From: Kiritimatiellia bacterium
Lineage (GTDB): Bacteria > Verrucomicrobiota > Kiritimatiellia > RFP12 > UBA1067
Length of the DNA stretch: 39,031 bases
Reading direction: 5' to 3'
NCBI GenBank assembly: GCA_027858965.1
Contig: JAQIBS010000128.1
Coordinates: forward strand, 1-39,031
This document shows, piece after piece, positions 8,029 to 16,216 of the stretch (within the stretch, counting starts at the first letter, position 1; the number at the start of each line of letters is the position of its first letter). The notes below the pieces were generated by a model. That model saw nothing but the letters and a program-made list of their open reading frames with translations. It had not been told where the DNA came from and ran no database searches. The position numbers were made by a program, and so were the translations under genes.

Positions 8029-10512
8029 TTACACTTCACAAAATGGCATCAATGATACCGGCTCCAAATTCAAACCTGTTTGTGGGCAATAATAATGCTC
8101 AGCTAACGCATATATCCCGCTGCCCTGCCTAACTTCACAAAGAGCTGTCCTTTGTTCCATCAATTTATCCCGTTCATATGAAAAGATATTAACGGAATAT
8201 TGCTGTAACTTTTTCCGCAGAACCTTTTCCATTTTAAAGTCAGTATTTAAGAGCAAATCTGCGATTAGCTTTTCCGCATATCCCTTTTTATCTCTCACCC
8301 CTTTATAGGGCACTATCACCCCTATTGTTGGAGCATCAATGACTTCAAATTTATCGCATGCACTCTTAAATGATTGCTTTAAAATTCTCTTCCCATCAAT
8401 ACCGCCTGCACGAGCGGATTTCTCAGACAACCTATTTGTCGATAACAATGAAAGCAAGTCATCATCGCGTCCGAAATCAGAACGGTGCAGGTTGTAGACC
8501 ATTTCATTTGATCTCTCATAAAAGTAGTAAGAGTAATAAAGCTCCACTGCTTTCTTCGATATAAGGCTGTTATCAAACAAATCAGGATCCTCATTGAAAT
8601 CATTGATTACTCGCTCTGCCTTTTCCTGCGCGATTCGTATATCAGGTAGTTTATCCAAATTTTCGCCTTTCAAATTGACTATGACAACCTTCCCGCCTGA
8701 CGACCTTTTGTTTTCCCTATTGCATCTACCAGCGGCTTGAGCTATCGAATCTATCCCCGCTAAAGAACGGAAGACACAACCAAAATCCACATCAACACCC
8801 GCCTCAATTAATTGTGTACTGACACAAACAACGGGTTTTGGATTTACGGGATCTAGATGTTTTTTCAGTTCACTTAAAACATCCATGCGATGAGCTGGAC
8901 ACATCTTGGTACTTAAGAAAAATCTTTTGGCGGACAACTCTTTAATTGATCCAAAAATGCGCTCAGCATCTTTTTTTGTGTTTGTAATTACCAGCACACT
9001 ACCATAAGCAGCGACCTTCTCTGCTATTGCATCTTGCATTTCATCCACGCACCAGCCGCTTGGCTTACAGCTATTCACTACCTCAACTTTTCTAAACTCC
9101 TTAAAGAGCGATTGATCCCTGACCAATTCCATATCTTCACAATAAGAGACAGCTCCTTTTTTCGGATCAACATCATGTAACAGGGGTTGTGTCGCCGTAC
9201 AAAACACAACTGAAGACGAACACACATTTGTCAGAAAATTTATTGCGTTATTAAATAAGTGCACAGTTTTAATCGGAAGAGTCTGAACCTCGTCAAAGAT
9301 TACAACAGAATTAGCTAATGCATGCATTCTTCGTGCGCCTCGTGTACGTCCTCCAAAGAGTGATTCGAGTAGCTGTACTGACGTTGTGAATACAATTGGT
9401 GCATCCCAATTTTCGGATAACAACCTATTTAGCTTTGTATCTTTTGATTCTGCTAAATTCGAGTGGTGTTCCAAAACTATTTCATCTACATCTACCCCCT
9501 TAATCCCATTAAATATTTTTCTTACCGTTTCCGCATTTTGATCAATGATAGATGTATATGGGATTACATAGATTATGCGCGACATCTTGTGTTTGCGAGC
9601 ATGATGAAGGGCAAAGCGCAGAACAGCCAGCGTTTTACCCCCACCAGTAGGAACTGTTAAATAAAACAGCCCTTTTGCAGACATGGCCTTTTGATAACAT
9701 GCATCGGAAACAATAGAACGTTTGATATTTATCTCCGAATCAATGATAAAATCAGAGTTGTGCACTTCAAATATATCAACAAGAACAGACCAATCAAGAT
9801 ATTGCCCTAATGCACGTAGTGATTTGTTGTTTTTTAATTCAAAATCTGCCGTATCAGTTCTATCCGCATCAATTAGGCAGCTAAATAGATAACGAGCCAC
9901 TAGAAAAAGCCCAAAGTTACATAATTTATTGTATTGAGCAGCCTTATTGACTTCAGCGATTATTCTAGAAATCTCCGCTGTTAATTCATCAAAGCGGATA
10001 TTTTTTACAGCTTCAATTATCTCTGCATCAGCCACATGATTAACCTTATCAACACTTGCATACTCTAATAATTTTTGCATCCTTTTTGAATATGCATCTT
10101 CCCCATCAATCGATAGGCAATCAATCAGCCCTCCATGGTGAGAACAAATACACAACGTAATAAATTCTTTTGTAGCTTGATCAAGCGCGGTAACACATTC
10201 CATATTATTGCAAACCCACTGAGCGCCTATAGTTGCATGATCAATCTTGCCTTTTAATTTTCGATAGTTAACATAACAGGGATGCGCCGGTTTATAAAGA
10301 CCCACAGAAGATTTGATATATTTCTGAAAAAGTTCGCCATACTTTCCAAAATCATGAAGAAGCCCCATAGTTCTGCCGCAGGCTGATAAACCCAACTTTG
10401 CAGAAAGCCTCTCACACGTATCGCTAACAGCCAACAAGTGCTCCTTAACCTCTTGGATTTCATCATCCTCTTTCCGATAATGAGCCACATTAATTATATC
10501 AAGATCTCTCAC
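8029..10512 (-). CDS. cas3: Cas3 nuclease-helicase
   Basis: Cas3 is recruited to Cascade-bound DNA, then unwinds and degrades it. The N-terminal HD nuclease domain shows H53-D54 (GLLHDFGKYGELF) and a histidine pair near 125 (CSHHGGLID). The helicase has Walker A TGGGKT (289-294), DEVQ (407-410) and the later AAGRCNRENKRS arginine motif. I place the start at the GTG at 10512 (827 residues) because a perfect AGGAGG (10519-10524) lies 6 bases upstream; an 11-residue longer TTG start at 10545 has no ribosome site. It is the first cas gene of the operon. Its 5' region holds the candidate guide-RNA target. Confidence 0.97.
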   Translation of the reverse strand: MRDLDIINVAHYRKEDDEIQEVKEHLLAVSDTCERLSAKLGLSACGRTMGLLHDFGKYGELFQKYIKSSVGLYKPAHPCYVNYRKLKGKIDHATIGAQWVCNNMECVTALDQATKEFITLCICSHHGGLIDCLSIDGEDAYSKRMQKLLEYASVDKVNHVADAEIIEAVKNIRFDELTAEISRIIAEVNKAAQYNKLCNFGLFLVARYLFSCLIDADRTDTADFELKNNKSLRALGQYLDWSVLVDIFEVHNSDFIIDSEINIKRSIVSDACYQKAMSAKGLFYLTVPTGGGKTLAVLRFALHHARKHKMSRIIYVIPYTSIIDQNAETVRKIFNGIKGVDVDEIVLEHHSNLAESKDTKLNRLLSENWDAPIVFTTSVQLLESLFGGRTRGARRMHALANSVVIFDEVQTLPIKTVHLFNNAINFLTNVCSSSVVFCTATQPLLHDVDPKKGAVSYCEDMELVRDQSLFKEFRKVEVVNSCKPSGWCVDEMQDAIAEKVAAYGSVLVITNTKKDAERIFGSIKELSAKRFFLSTKMCPAHRMDVLSELKKHLDPVNPKPVVCVSTQLIEAGVDVDFGCVFRSLAGIDSIAQAAGRCNRENKRSSGGKVVIVNLKGENLDKLPDIRIAQEKAERVINDFNEDPDLFDNSLISKKAVELYYSYYFYERSNEMVYNLHRSDFGRDDDLLSLLSTNRLSEKSARAGGIDGKRILKQSFKSACDKFEVIDAPTIGVIVPYKGVRDKKGYAEKLIADLLLNTDFKMEKVLRKKLQQYSVNIFSYERDKLMEQRTALCEVRQGSGIYALAEHYYCPQTGLNLEPVSLMPFCEV

Positions 10513-10649
10513 TGCAATCCTCCTGTGAGATATGCTCAATTCCAATTAAACAATAATCATTCATCTTTTGTTTATCCTAATAAAATCAGCCAGCTTGCCT
10601 CTTTAAAAATGACAATAACAAATTTATTCATCCACCGTCAATTATTTCT

Positions 10650-10669
10650 TTCATTTATGTATAAATATA
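10650..10669 (+). promoter_or_regulatory. Candidate Cascade operator upstream of cas3 (TTC PAM plus partial protospacer)
   Basis: TTC (10650-10652), the type I-C PAM, is followed by 17 bases (10653-10669) that equal the pseudo-spacer at 10778-10794 except at positions 6 and 12. The site lies 141-157 bp upstream of the cas3 start codon in very AT-rich DNA with several -10-like hexamers on the minus strand (TATAAT, TATTAT, TATACA), so bound Cascade could block transcription of the operon. I could not fix one promoter with a good -35. Confidence 0.7.
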
Positions 10670-10747
10670 ATAAAGATTATAAATATTACCTTGCGAACTA
10701 ACATAAATTCTGTTTCACTAACGCAATTCGTTGGGGTATCAGGTACT

Positions 10748-10818
10748 TTAAGCCTCGCCCTTAATGTGGATTGAAACATTTACGTATACATATAGGCGAA
10801 GGTAACACTTCGCCTTTT
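10748..10818 (+). ncRNA. Candidate crRNA-like autorepressor RNA (CreR-type)
   Basis: The plus strand carries GTGGATTGAAAC (10766-10777), identical to the last 12 bases of the CRISPR repeat and covering the 11-nt crRNA 5' handle known for I-C. Upstream, CGCCCTT is left from the repeat but the stem is lost. A 17-nt pseudo-spacer (10778-10794) follows, then a terminator hairpin. The pseudo-spacer matches a TTC-flanked site upstream of cas3 at 15 of 17 bases, with mismatches only at 6 and 12. A weak promoter, TTCACT (10714-10719), 17 bp, TATCAG (10737-10742), would start the RNA near 10748. Short guides of this design, letting Cascade repress cas genes without cleavage, are known in other CRISPR types. 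The transcript itself is inferred. Confidence 0.65.
10794..10818 (+). terminator. Intrinsic terminator of the candidate guide RNA
   Basis: An 8-bp perfect stem (AGGCGAAG 10794-10801 with CTTCGCCT 10808-10815), a 6-base loop and a short T run follow the pseudo-spacer directly. It points along the plus strand, away from the cas operon. It could double as the 3' hairpin of the guide RNA. Confidence 0.7.
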
Positions 10819-10909
10819 CCACTCCAACTTCCGCACCTTCCAACCAACCTCGCGACTTCAACTTATTTCCAAAATACCACATCAACAGTGACATAACGTG
10901 TCACTGGAA

Positions 10910-11896
10910 TTATTTTTCTATAACATTTTTCATCGCCAGAATCTCTTCATAAACGAGGGTTTTGAGCTGTTTCGGCGAGATAATTTCAACATCGCGGCCC
11001 ATGCTGAGTATCCACTGTATAAGATTGTAGAAGGGTTTTCTTCCAGCCGAACTGACCGGAAAAGCGATTTCAAAGCCATTCCTGATATTTTTTGTCGTCT
11101 GCTGTGGATGAAACTGACGTCCGGCAAACAACTCCCCCATATCTCCAGTGATTCTCAACCGGACGTTCTTTAATTTTTCAGTGCTGCCGAAACTGCCGAA
11201 GCTGCATTCGGTGATTTTCTTGATGTCAAATCCGCTGTTTATCTCAAAGACCTCTTTAAGAACCTTTACCGTACTGATACGGTATAATTGAAACTGGCTG
11301 ACTCGGTTTCTCAGATGATCCCATGCATAGAGATACCAGTCGCCCTGCATATTGAGAATGTGATATGGATCAATCCGACGTTTACTCTGTTCACCGGAGT
11401 GACGACTCTGATAAACGATCTCCAATGAACGGCTGTTACGGATTGCTCCAAGCAAGCGGCTCCAGACCTTTTCATTCACCTCCAGAACCGGCTCGGGGGC
11501 AAAGCTGAGTATTCCGCCTGAGGGATAGTCCGGGTGCACATGAATGGTTTTTGAGAGTGAACCGGCGATTTTGTTGAAAATCTGTGTCAACCGCTCCTCT
11601 AAGGGGGTGCCGCGATAAAGTCCTACGGCTCGCCTGGCAATGAGAAGAGAAAATAGATCTCGTTCCGTGATTGGTATGGAGGGCATCTCCCAGTTGGGTA
11701 ATGAGTAAAAATAGCCTCGCTCCGGATTGTGCTCCAACGGAGCTTCAAATCGGTAGCGAAGGTCATCAAGATCACGCTGAATAGTACGTTTGGTGACCTC
11801 GAGTTTCTCTGCCAGCAGCATTCGAGTAACTTTTGTCCGCCCGCGAATATAGGAATCTATCTTAAACAACCGCTCATACTGCGCATTAACCGCCAT
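10910..11896 (-). CDS. WYL-domain transcriptional regulator next to the cas operon
   Basis: This 328-residue protein is a YafY/WYL-type regulator. An N-terminal winged helix-turn-helix (about 20-55, MLLAEKLEVTKRTIQRDLDDL) precedes a WYL ligand-sensing domain (about 140-215, IDPYHILNMQGDWYLYAWDHL) and a C-terminal extension. The start at 11896 has GGGAGGA 4 bases upstream; the longer open frame would need a TTG. It reads toward cas3 and stops about 400 bp before it, with the candidate guide RNA and cas promoter in between. WYL regulators are often linked to CRISPR and other defence loci, and control of this cas operon is the natural guess, but no binding site can be named. Confidence 0.9.
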   Translation of the reverse strand: MAVNAQYERLFKIDSYIRGRTKVTRMLLAEKLEVTKRTIQRDLDDLRYRFEAPLEHNPERGYFYSLPNWEMPSIPITERDLFSLLIARRAVGLYRGTPLEERLTQIFNKIAGSLSKTIHVHPDYPSGGILSFAPEPVLEVNEKVWSRLLGAIRNSRSLEIVYQSRHSGEQSKRRIDPYHILNMQGDWYLYAWDHLRNRVSQFQLYRISTVKVLKEVFEINSGFDIKKITECSFGSFGSTEKLKNVRLRITGDMGELFAGRQFHPQQTTKNIRNGFEIAFPVSSAGRKPFYNLIQWILSMGRDVEIISPKQLKTLVYEEILAMKNVIEK

Positions 11897-12167
11897 ATTG
11901 TCCTCCCTCATAATAATATTATTAAATATAACGTATTTTATCAGTCCAGACAAGGGACTAGGGCATAATTCGGATTTTTTTGCAGAAGAATCGGAAGGTT
12001 ACTACGGCTCAGCAGGAGCTGGCCCCTCGCACACTTTGCTTTAAAGGTCAGCCGCATAGCGACTGACTTCCGGTGTTGCTTCGCTATGCTCACTGTGCAT
12101 GACCTAAGGTGCGGACTTCAGTATTTCATCGTTTTCATCTCTGCACTCTCAGCGTCTCTGCGAGCAC
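11897..12167. other. Gene-free gap
   Basis: I see no gene here. It holds a stretch near 12000-12110 (CTACGGCTCAGCAGGAGCTG) that looks like an intergenic repeat, and CTCTGCG-type short repeats near 12140-12172 like those between cas1 and cas2. Confidence 0.5.
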
Positions 12168-12878
12168 TCATTCTTTTGCCAGGTCGCGGATAGGAACGCC
12201 GCCCACCTCGAGAGATTCAATCAGGGCGTAGCCGTTGCGGACACGGACATTGAGAACAGCATCCTGCTTACCACGACGAGAGTTATCACGGTAGGCCTGC
12301 TCTGCCCTGGGTGCCAGTTTTTCATCCATGTAGTAACGATCAAAAGGAACTTCTATCTTGGTTACGTATTTACCGGTGTATTTATATTTATCAACTGTAT
12401 TTGTGCGTACCTTATCGTAAGTAAGATTATACCGCGCAACATCTTTCTCACTACGCCAGCGCCGATATTTATCGTTTTTCTGCTGGCAGTAGTACATAAA
12501 ATTAGTATCAACAACACCGGTCTTAACACGGTCTTCATAGCAGCGGGAGCACTTCACTTTTATATATGGATCATCCTTCGGAGGTTTTATAAGAATATCC
12601 GTCATAACGGCAAGACCATCTGCATCAACACCGAGCGGAGCATAGAGTTTCTGCCCGCGTTTATACTCCACCTTGTTTGTAAAGGGGCCATCTCCATCGA
12701 TATCCACGCGCACAAACTTTCCGCGAAAGGCATCATGCGGGTCCACCGGTGCGGTCTTAAAGCTGAAACGTTCACCTTTATCAAGGGTAATCTCACGTTT
12801 GATTATCATATATGCCATTATTCCTGCATGCAGGATAAAAGCGGAGGTAGCGACAATCAGGAAGCTCTGTGTTTTCAT
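12168..12878 (-). CDS. GDYXXLXY-family membrane-anchored protein
   Basis: This 236-residue protein has one N-terminal membrane segment (FLIVATSAFILHAGIMAYMII) and an extracytoplasmic domain. The opening ITLDKGERFSFKTAPVDPHDAFRGKFVRVDID and the C-terminal VRVRNGYALIESLEVGGVPIRDL match the GDYXXLXY family, whose function is unknown. It also has two CxxC-like cysteines (KCSRCYE). It overlaps the DUF2157 gene by 4 bp; the two families commonly occur together and probably form one membrane unit. Confidence 0.85.
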   Translation of the reverse strand: MKTQSFLIVATSAFILHAGIMAYMIIKREITLDKGERFSFKTAPVDPHDAFRGKFVRVDIDGDGPFTNKVEYKRGQKLYAPLGVDADGLAVMTDILIKPPKDDPYIKVKCSRCYEDRVKTGVVDTNFMYYCQQKNDKYRRWRSEKDVARYNLTYDKVRTNTVDKYKYTGKYVTKIEVPFDRYYMDEKLAPRAEQAYRDNSRRGKQDAVLNVRVRNGYALIESLEVGGVPIRDLAKE

Positions 12879-14317
12879 GACTGCTCCTCCTTTCTGAGTT
12901 TTCGCGCAAATATTGTATTAACGATAAAAAAGATTACACCACTGACAATAAAGACAACTCCCTTGATGGTGAAGGAATATTCCTCGCTGAAGAACTTGCC
13001 AATCACCAGCGCAAGGAAAAGAAGCATCCCGAAGTTGATCATCCACAACATTCGAGATCCTATCCCCTCCGCGATGGTCAGGAGACTCAGCGCAGCAACA
13101 TATAAGCATGTAATAGCAGAGCAGATCTCCTCGACTTCACTGGAGGCATACGAAGCTATACCGTAAATGACTGTCACTACTAACGGAGCCGAATACCAGA
13201 GGGCTTTTGTAATTATGGACAAAAGCGAACTGTCGCAATTTTCTCCATTACTCTGGTTTTTACATGATTGGCTCTGAGAGCCAACGCTACAGTTCTCTTG
13301 GCTCTGAGAGCCAACGTTACAGAGACGAGATGTTTTTCTGCGCCACAGAAAAAATAAAACCAAGGTTGCGATAAGAAGCACAGCTGTTAAAGAGAAATCA
13401 TAAATAACTGATGCCCATAGGTGATGTCCACATCCATGTCGATAGTGCTCCGGACCAATATTGTCCCAGGGCCACTTGTAACAAAGGAGGTACAGCACCA
13501 CAGTCAGTCCTCCGCCACCGCATAGCGAAAGAGGTCTGGACCATATGCCGACATCCTCCCTGTCCATCACAGAACTCCACAGCAGCATAACAACAAAGAA
13601 GGATGTGTAAATTATGAGCCATAGCCCGGGCAATGACCTCTCCATAGTCATTCCAAGCGCAATAATTGAGCTAACAAGAAGCGACCAGAACATAAAAACG
13701 CCACGCATTCCATCCGGAGCCCTGCGACGAACATCAAGCACAACAGGAAGAACCAGAGCCGACAGCGGCCAGTACCAGACAGCCACCCCTAGTTTATCCT
13801 GCACATAACCGGACCAGAAAAGGAGCCCGATATAAAAACCTGCAACACAACCCAGCGAACGTGTAAGCCAGACCACGGGAACCAAAAGCAGCATCCAGAC
13901 CAGAATAAATATCTCCAGATCCCCCGGCAGATGATAGGTTTGCGATATCAGGGCAATCCCCGCCCCGATGGAGAGTCCCCAGAATATTCCAAGAGGCTCT
14001 TTAAAGGCTAGAGAGGTTTTCTTTTTCAGACCAATGAAGAGAGCAGTTCCATAGGATATAATCAGAGGAAGAAAGGATATTACGGCACGGGTATCACGCG
14101 GAATATCACCCCAGTTGGCAGCCAGCAGAGAGATTATTCCCAGACCAATCAGCAAGGCCCCAAGCGATCCGAGAATGATAAGGCCTACCAGGCGCTGATC
14201 TTTTTTAGCCAGCTCATAGCGTGATTTCAGCTGTTGAGCGAGTGCAGAACCGATTATCGCCTCGGCATGCCAGGTTTCGATTTCACCCAGCAGCCAGTTG
14301 ATCTGTTTTCTGTTCAT
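12875..14317 (-). CDS. DUF2157-family integral membrane protein
   Basis: This 480-residue protein opens with the cytoplasmic DUF2157 segment (INWLLGEIETWHAEAIIGSALAQQLKSRYE) and then has about a dozen hydrophobic membrane segments. No catalytic motif is visible; the family is uncharacterised. A hydrophilic cytoplasmic or periplasmic loop near residues 330-365 contains VGSQSQ twice, encoded by a duplicated palindrome that looks like an intergenic repeat inserted in frame. It is coupled to the GDYXXLXY gene downstream. The ATG at 14317 has an upstream GGAG-like site. Confidence 0.85.
   Translation of the reverse strand: MNRKQINWLLGEIETWHAEAIIGSALAQQLKSRYELAKKDQRLVGLIILGSLGALLIGLGIISLLAANWGDIPRDTRAVISFLPLIISYGTALFIGLKKKTSLAFKEPLGIFWGLSIGAGIALISQTYHLPGDLEIFILVWMLLLVPVVWLTRSLGCVAGFYIGLLFWSGYVQDKLGVAVWYWPLSALVLPVVLDVRRRAPDGMRGVFMFWSLLVSSIIALGMTMERSLPGLWLIIYTSFFVVMLLWSSVMDREDVGIWSRPLSLCGGGGLTVVLYLLCYKWPWDNIGPEHYRHGCGHHLWASVIYDFSLTAVLLIATLVLFFLWRRKTSRLCNVGSQSQENCSVGSQSQSCKNQSNGENCDSSLLSIITKALWYSAPLVVTVIYGIASYASSEVEEICSAITCLYVAALSLLTIAEGIGSRMLWMINFGMLLFLALVIGKFFSEEYSFTIKGVVFIVSGVIFFIVNTIFARKLRKEEQS
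13268..13318. repeat. Two in-frame copies of a palindromic unit within the DUF2157 gene
   Basis: The 13-bp palindrome GGCTCTGAGAGCC occurs at 13270-13282 and 13300-13312. It lies in a 30-bp unit (TTGGCTCTGAGAGCCAACG then YTACAG), so the copies are exactly ten codons apart and the frame is kept. Confidence 0.85.
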
Positions 14318-14455
14318 GGGGAACTCCGGTTATTTAGGAATTGGGAGTTAGGGAGCTGGAGGGGTTAGGGGCAAAAGTGCCGAGTGGATCGACTTAATCA
14401 ATAAAGTCGATCCAGACACATCTCATCCTACGTCCAACATTCTACATTCCACAAC

Positions 14456-14482
14456 AAGTGACGTGTCTGCGACACGTCACTT
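14456..14482 (-). terminator. Hairpin at the end of the SPFH gene pair
   Basis: A perfect 12-bp stem (AAGTGACGTGTC with GACACGTCACTT) and a 3-base loop overlap the stop codon of the downstream SPFH gene. There is no clear T run, so it may protect the mRNA end or terminate weakly. Confidence 0.5.
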
Positions 14483-16216
14483 TGTAACCGGCAACGTGGG
14501 TGCCAGAGTTTTCAGGTCGGTCCAAAGCGTACCTTCACCAGCGTGGATAATGCGTATGCCAACCGCCGGGTTAAGTTCTTCGACAAACTGAAGTTCAGCC
14601 AATGTAGCGGGATCTTCAAATACCGATGCTCGCAATTTACGACCAAGAGCCTCCTCATTAGCCACAATATACTCCGCCTGCACCTTTGCCTCACCGCTCA
14701 CTTTAGTGATTTCAGCCTGAACAACAGCCTTCTCAAGATTAATACCAGCCACTTCGAGTTCAGCATCAACCTTTATACCAGCCACCTCTTTTTTTGTATT
14801 GGCCGCAATGGTGGCCACCTCTTTTTCTGTTTCCTGCTCAACCTGTTTTTTGAGCTGATCAATCATAGCAGTCTCTGTATTCAACTCAGCCTGCTTTTGA
14901 GCGGTCTTCTGAAGTTCCTGATTGGTCAGGTCCTGTTCAACTGCCACACTGGCCAACTGAATAGGATCAAGAATCTCTTTGGGGACCTCCACATGACGAA
15001 TAATGGCATTATGAATAACGATATGCTTATCCTTCATAACCCGAGTCAACTCCGTTGTCAGGTCGGTCTGAAACTGCTGACGTCCCTCACCATCGATAAA
15101 ATCACGGGCGCCATAGCTGGAACCTTTGATACGTGAGATCGAGAGAATCTGCGGTAGAATAATCTTGTCAACAACTGCCGGCAAATCGCCATAGAGCATA
15201 TAAATCTTTGAGATATTCTCAGGCATCAACTCAAACTCAACCGTCATATCGATCAGAATCTGGAATCCATCGCGCGAGGGAAATTCAACAAACCTTTTCA
15301 ACCCGAAGGCAACCGACTCAGGAGCCGGAGTTGTATCAATCTTATCTCCGCCGGAAGATGGTTGAGCACCTTTAGCAAGTGCTAGCTGTTCTTTTGGCTT
15401 CATCAATTTGCGCGCTGACTGAACCATGCTGGAGATATCATCACTCTGCTGAGAGATAAAGCCACGGCTTCTATTCTGCTCCAGATATTTATTACGCTTC
15501 TTCTGCTGGGCCTGAATGGTATTCTGTTGCAGAGAGTCCAACGCACTGCTGGCATTAGAGATCTGACTCTTGGTTATAACAACCGATCCTGAACGCCCCA
15601 GGATAGAGACCTGATTCATACCGATCTCAAGCACATCCACCTGATGCGCACGGTTATTGATATAATAAAGCCCTGGTTGAAGCACATCCTTCATAACTCC
15701 CTTCTGACCAGGTCCGGCAAATTCACCGGGTTTGACCGGCTCTCCGGTCTGCGAAGTCACCACACCAACATAACCGATCGGAATATTAATCACATCCAGC
15801 TCGGTAACCTCATATCCCTCAGGATTCAAGCGATAGGTTCCAGGCCCAAGAACATCCTTCCAGATACCCTTGCTGTCGTTATCAGCAGAGAGAATCTCTC
15901 CTGACGGCAACTCTTTTCCAACCTTGGATGTCACAACACCAACCTTACCCACAGGAATATTAATTGCCGGCACAATACGCCAGTCATACATTACCGGATT
16001 CAGAAAATGGCGTCCCTCCGGCAACGGGGTACGACGAACACCCTTCTGCCCTGGACCAGCCAGAATCTGTCCGGGAGGCAATGGATCACCGGTTTTCGCG
16101 GTTACAATTGCCATATAACCAGCCTTAACAGGAATACGACAAACCGTCCATAACATAAAAGCAATAAACGCAAGAACGATCAAAACAGGAACAAAAACTA
16201 TTGATAGGCGCTTCAT
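14477..16216 (-). CDS. SPFH (band 7) membrane protein with three N-terminal repeats, first of a pair
   Basis: This 579-residue protein has one N-terminal membrane anchor (VFVPVLIVLAFIAFMLWTV). Three repeats of about 60 residues follow, each of the form GYVGVVTSxxGxxxPxGxxxAGPGxKGVxxDVLxPGxYxxNP. Next comes an SPFH core (FPSRDGFQILIDMTVEFELMPENISKIYMLYG) and a long charged coiled coil rich in A, E, K and Q (about 430-540). SPFH proteins oligomerise into membrane scaffolds like flotillin or HflK/C. The exact role is unknown. The 4-bp overlap with the upstream paralogue suggests a heteromeric complex. Confidence 0.85.
   Translation of the reverse strand: MKRLSIVFVPVLIVLAFIAFMLWTVCRIPVKAGYMAIVTAKTGDPLPPGQILAGPGQKGVRRTPLPEGRHFLNPVMYDWRIVPAINIPVGKVGVVTSKVGKELPSGEILSADNDSKGIWKDVLGPGTYRLNPEGYEVTELDVINIPIGYVGVVTSQTGEPVKPGEFAGPGQKGVMKDVLQPGLYYINNRAHQVDVLEIGMNQVSILGRSGSVVITKSQISNASSALDSLQQNTIQAQQKKRNKYLEQNRSRGFISQQSDDISSMVQSARKLMKPKEQLALAKGAQPSSGGDKIDTTPAPESVAFGLKRFVEFPSRDGFQILIDMTVEFELMPENISKIYMLYGDLPAVVDKIILPQILSISRIKGSSYGARDFIDGEGRQQFQTDLTTELTRVMKDKHIVIHNAIIRHVEVPKEILDPIQLASVAVEQDLTNQELQKTAQKQAELNTETAMIDQLKKQVEQETEKEVATIAANTKKEVAGIKVDAELEVAGINLEKAVVQAEITKVSGEAKVQAEYIVANEEALGRKLRASVFEDPATLAELQFVEELNPAVGIRIIHAGEGTLWTDLKTLAPTLPVTK

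Noticed and set aside
10794..10818. Treating the hairpin as the terminator of the WYL gene
   Set aside because: On the minus strand the stem is not followed by a T run; the T run is on the plus strand behind the pseudo-spacer.
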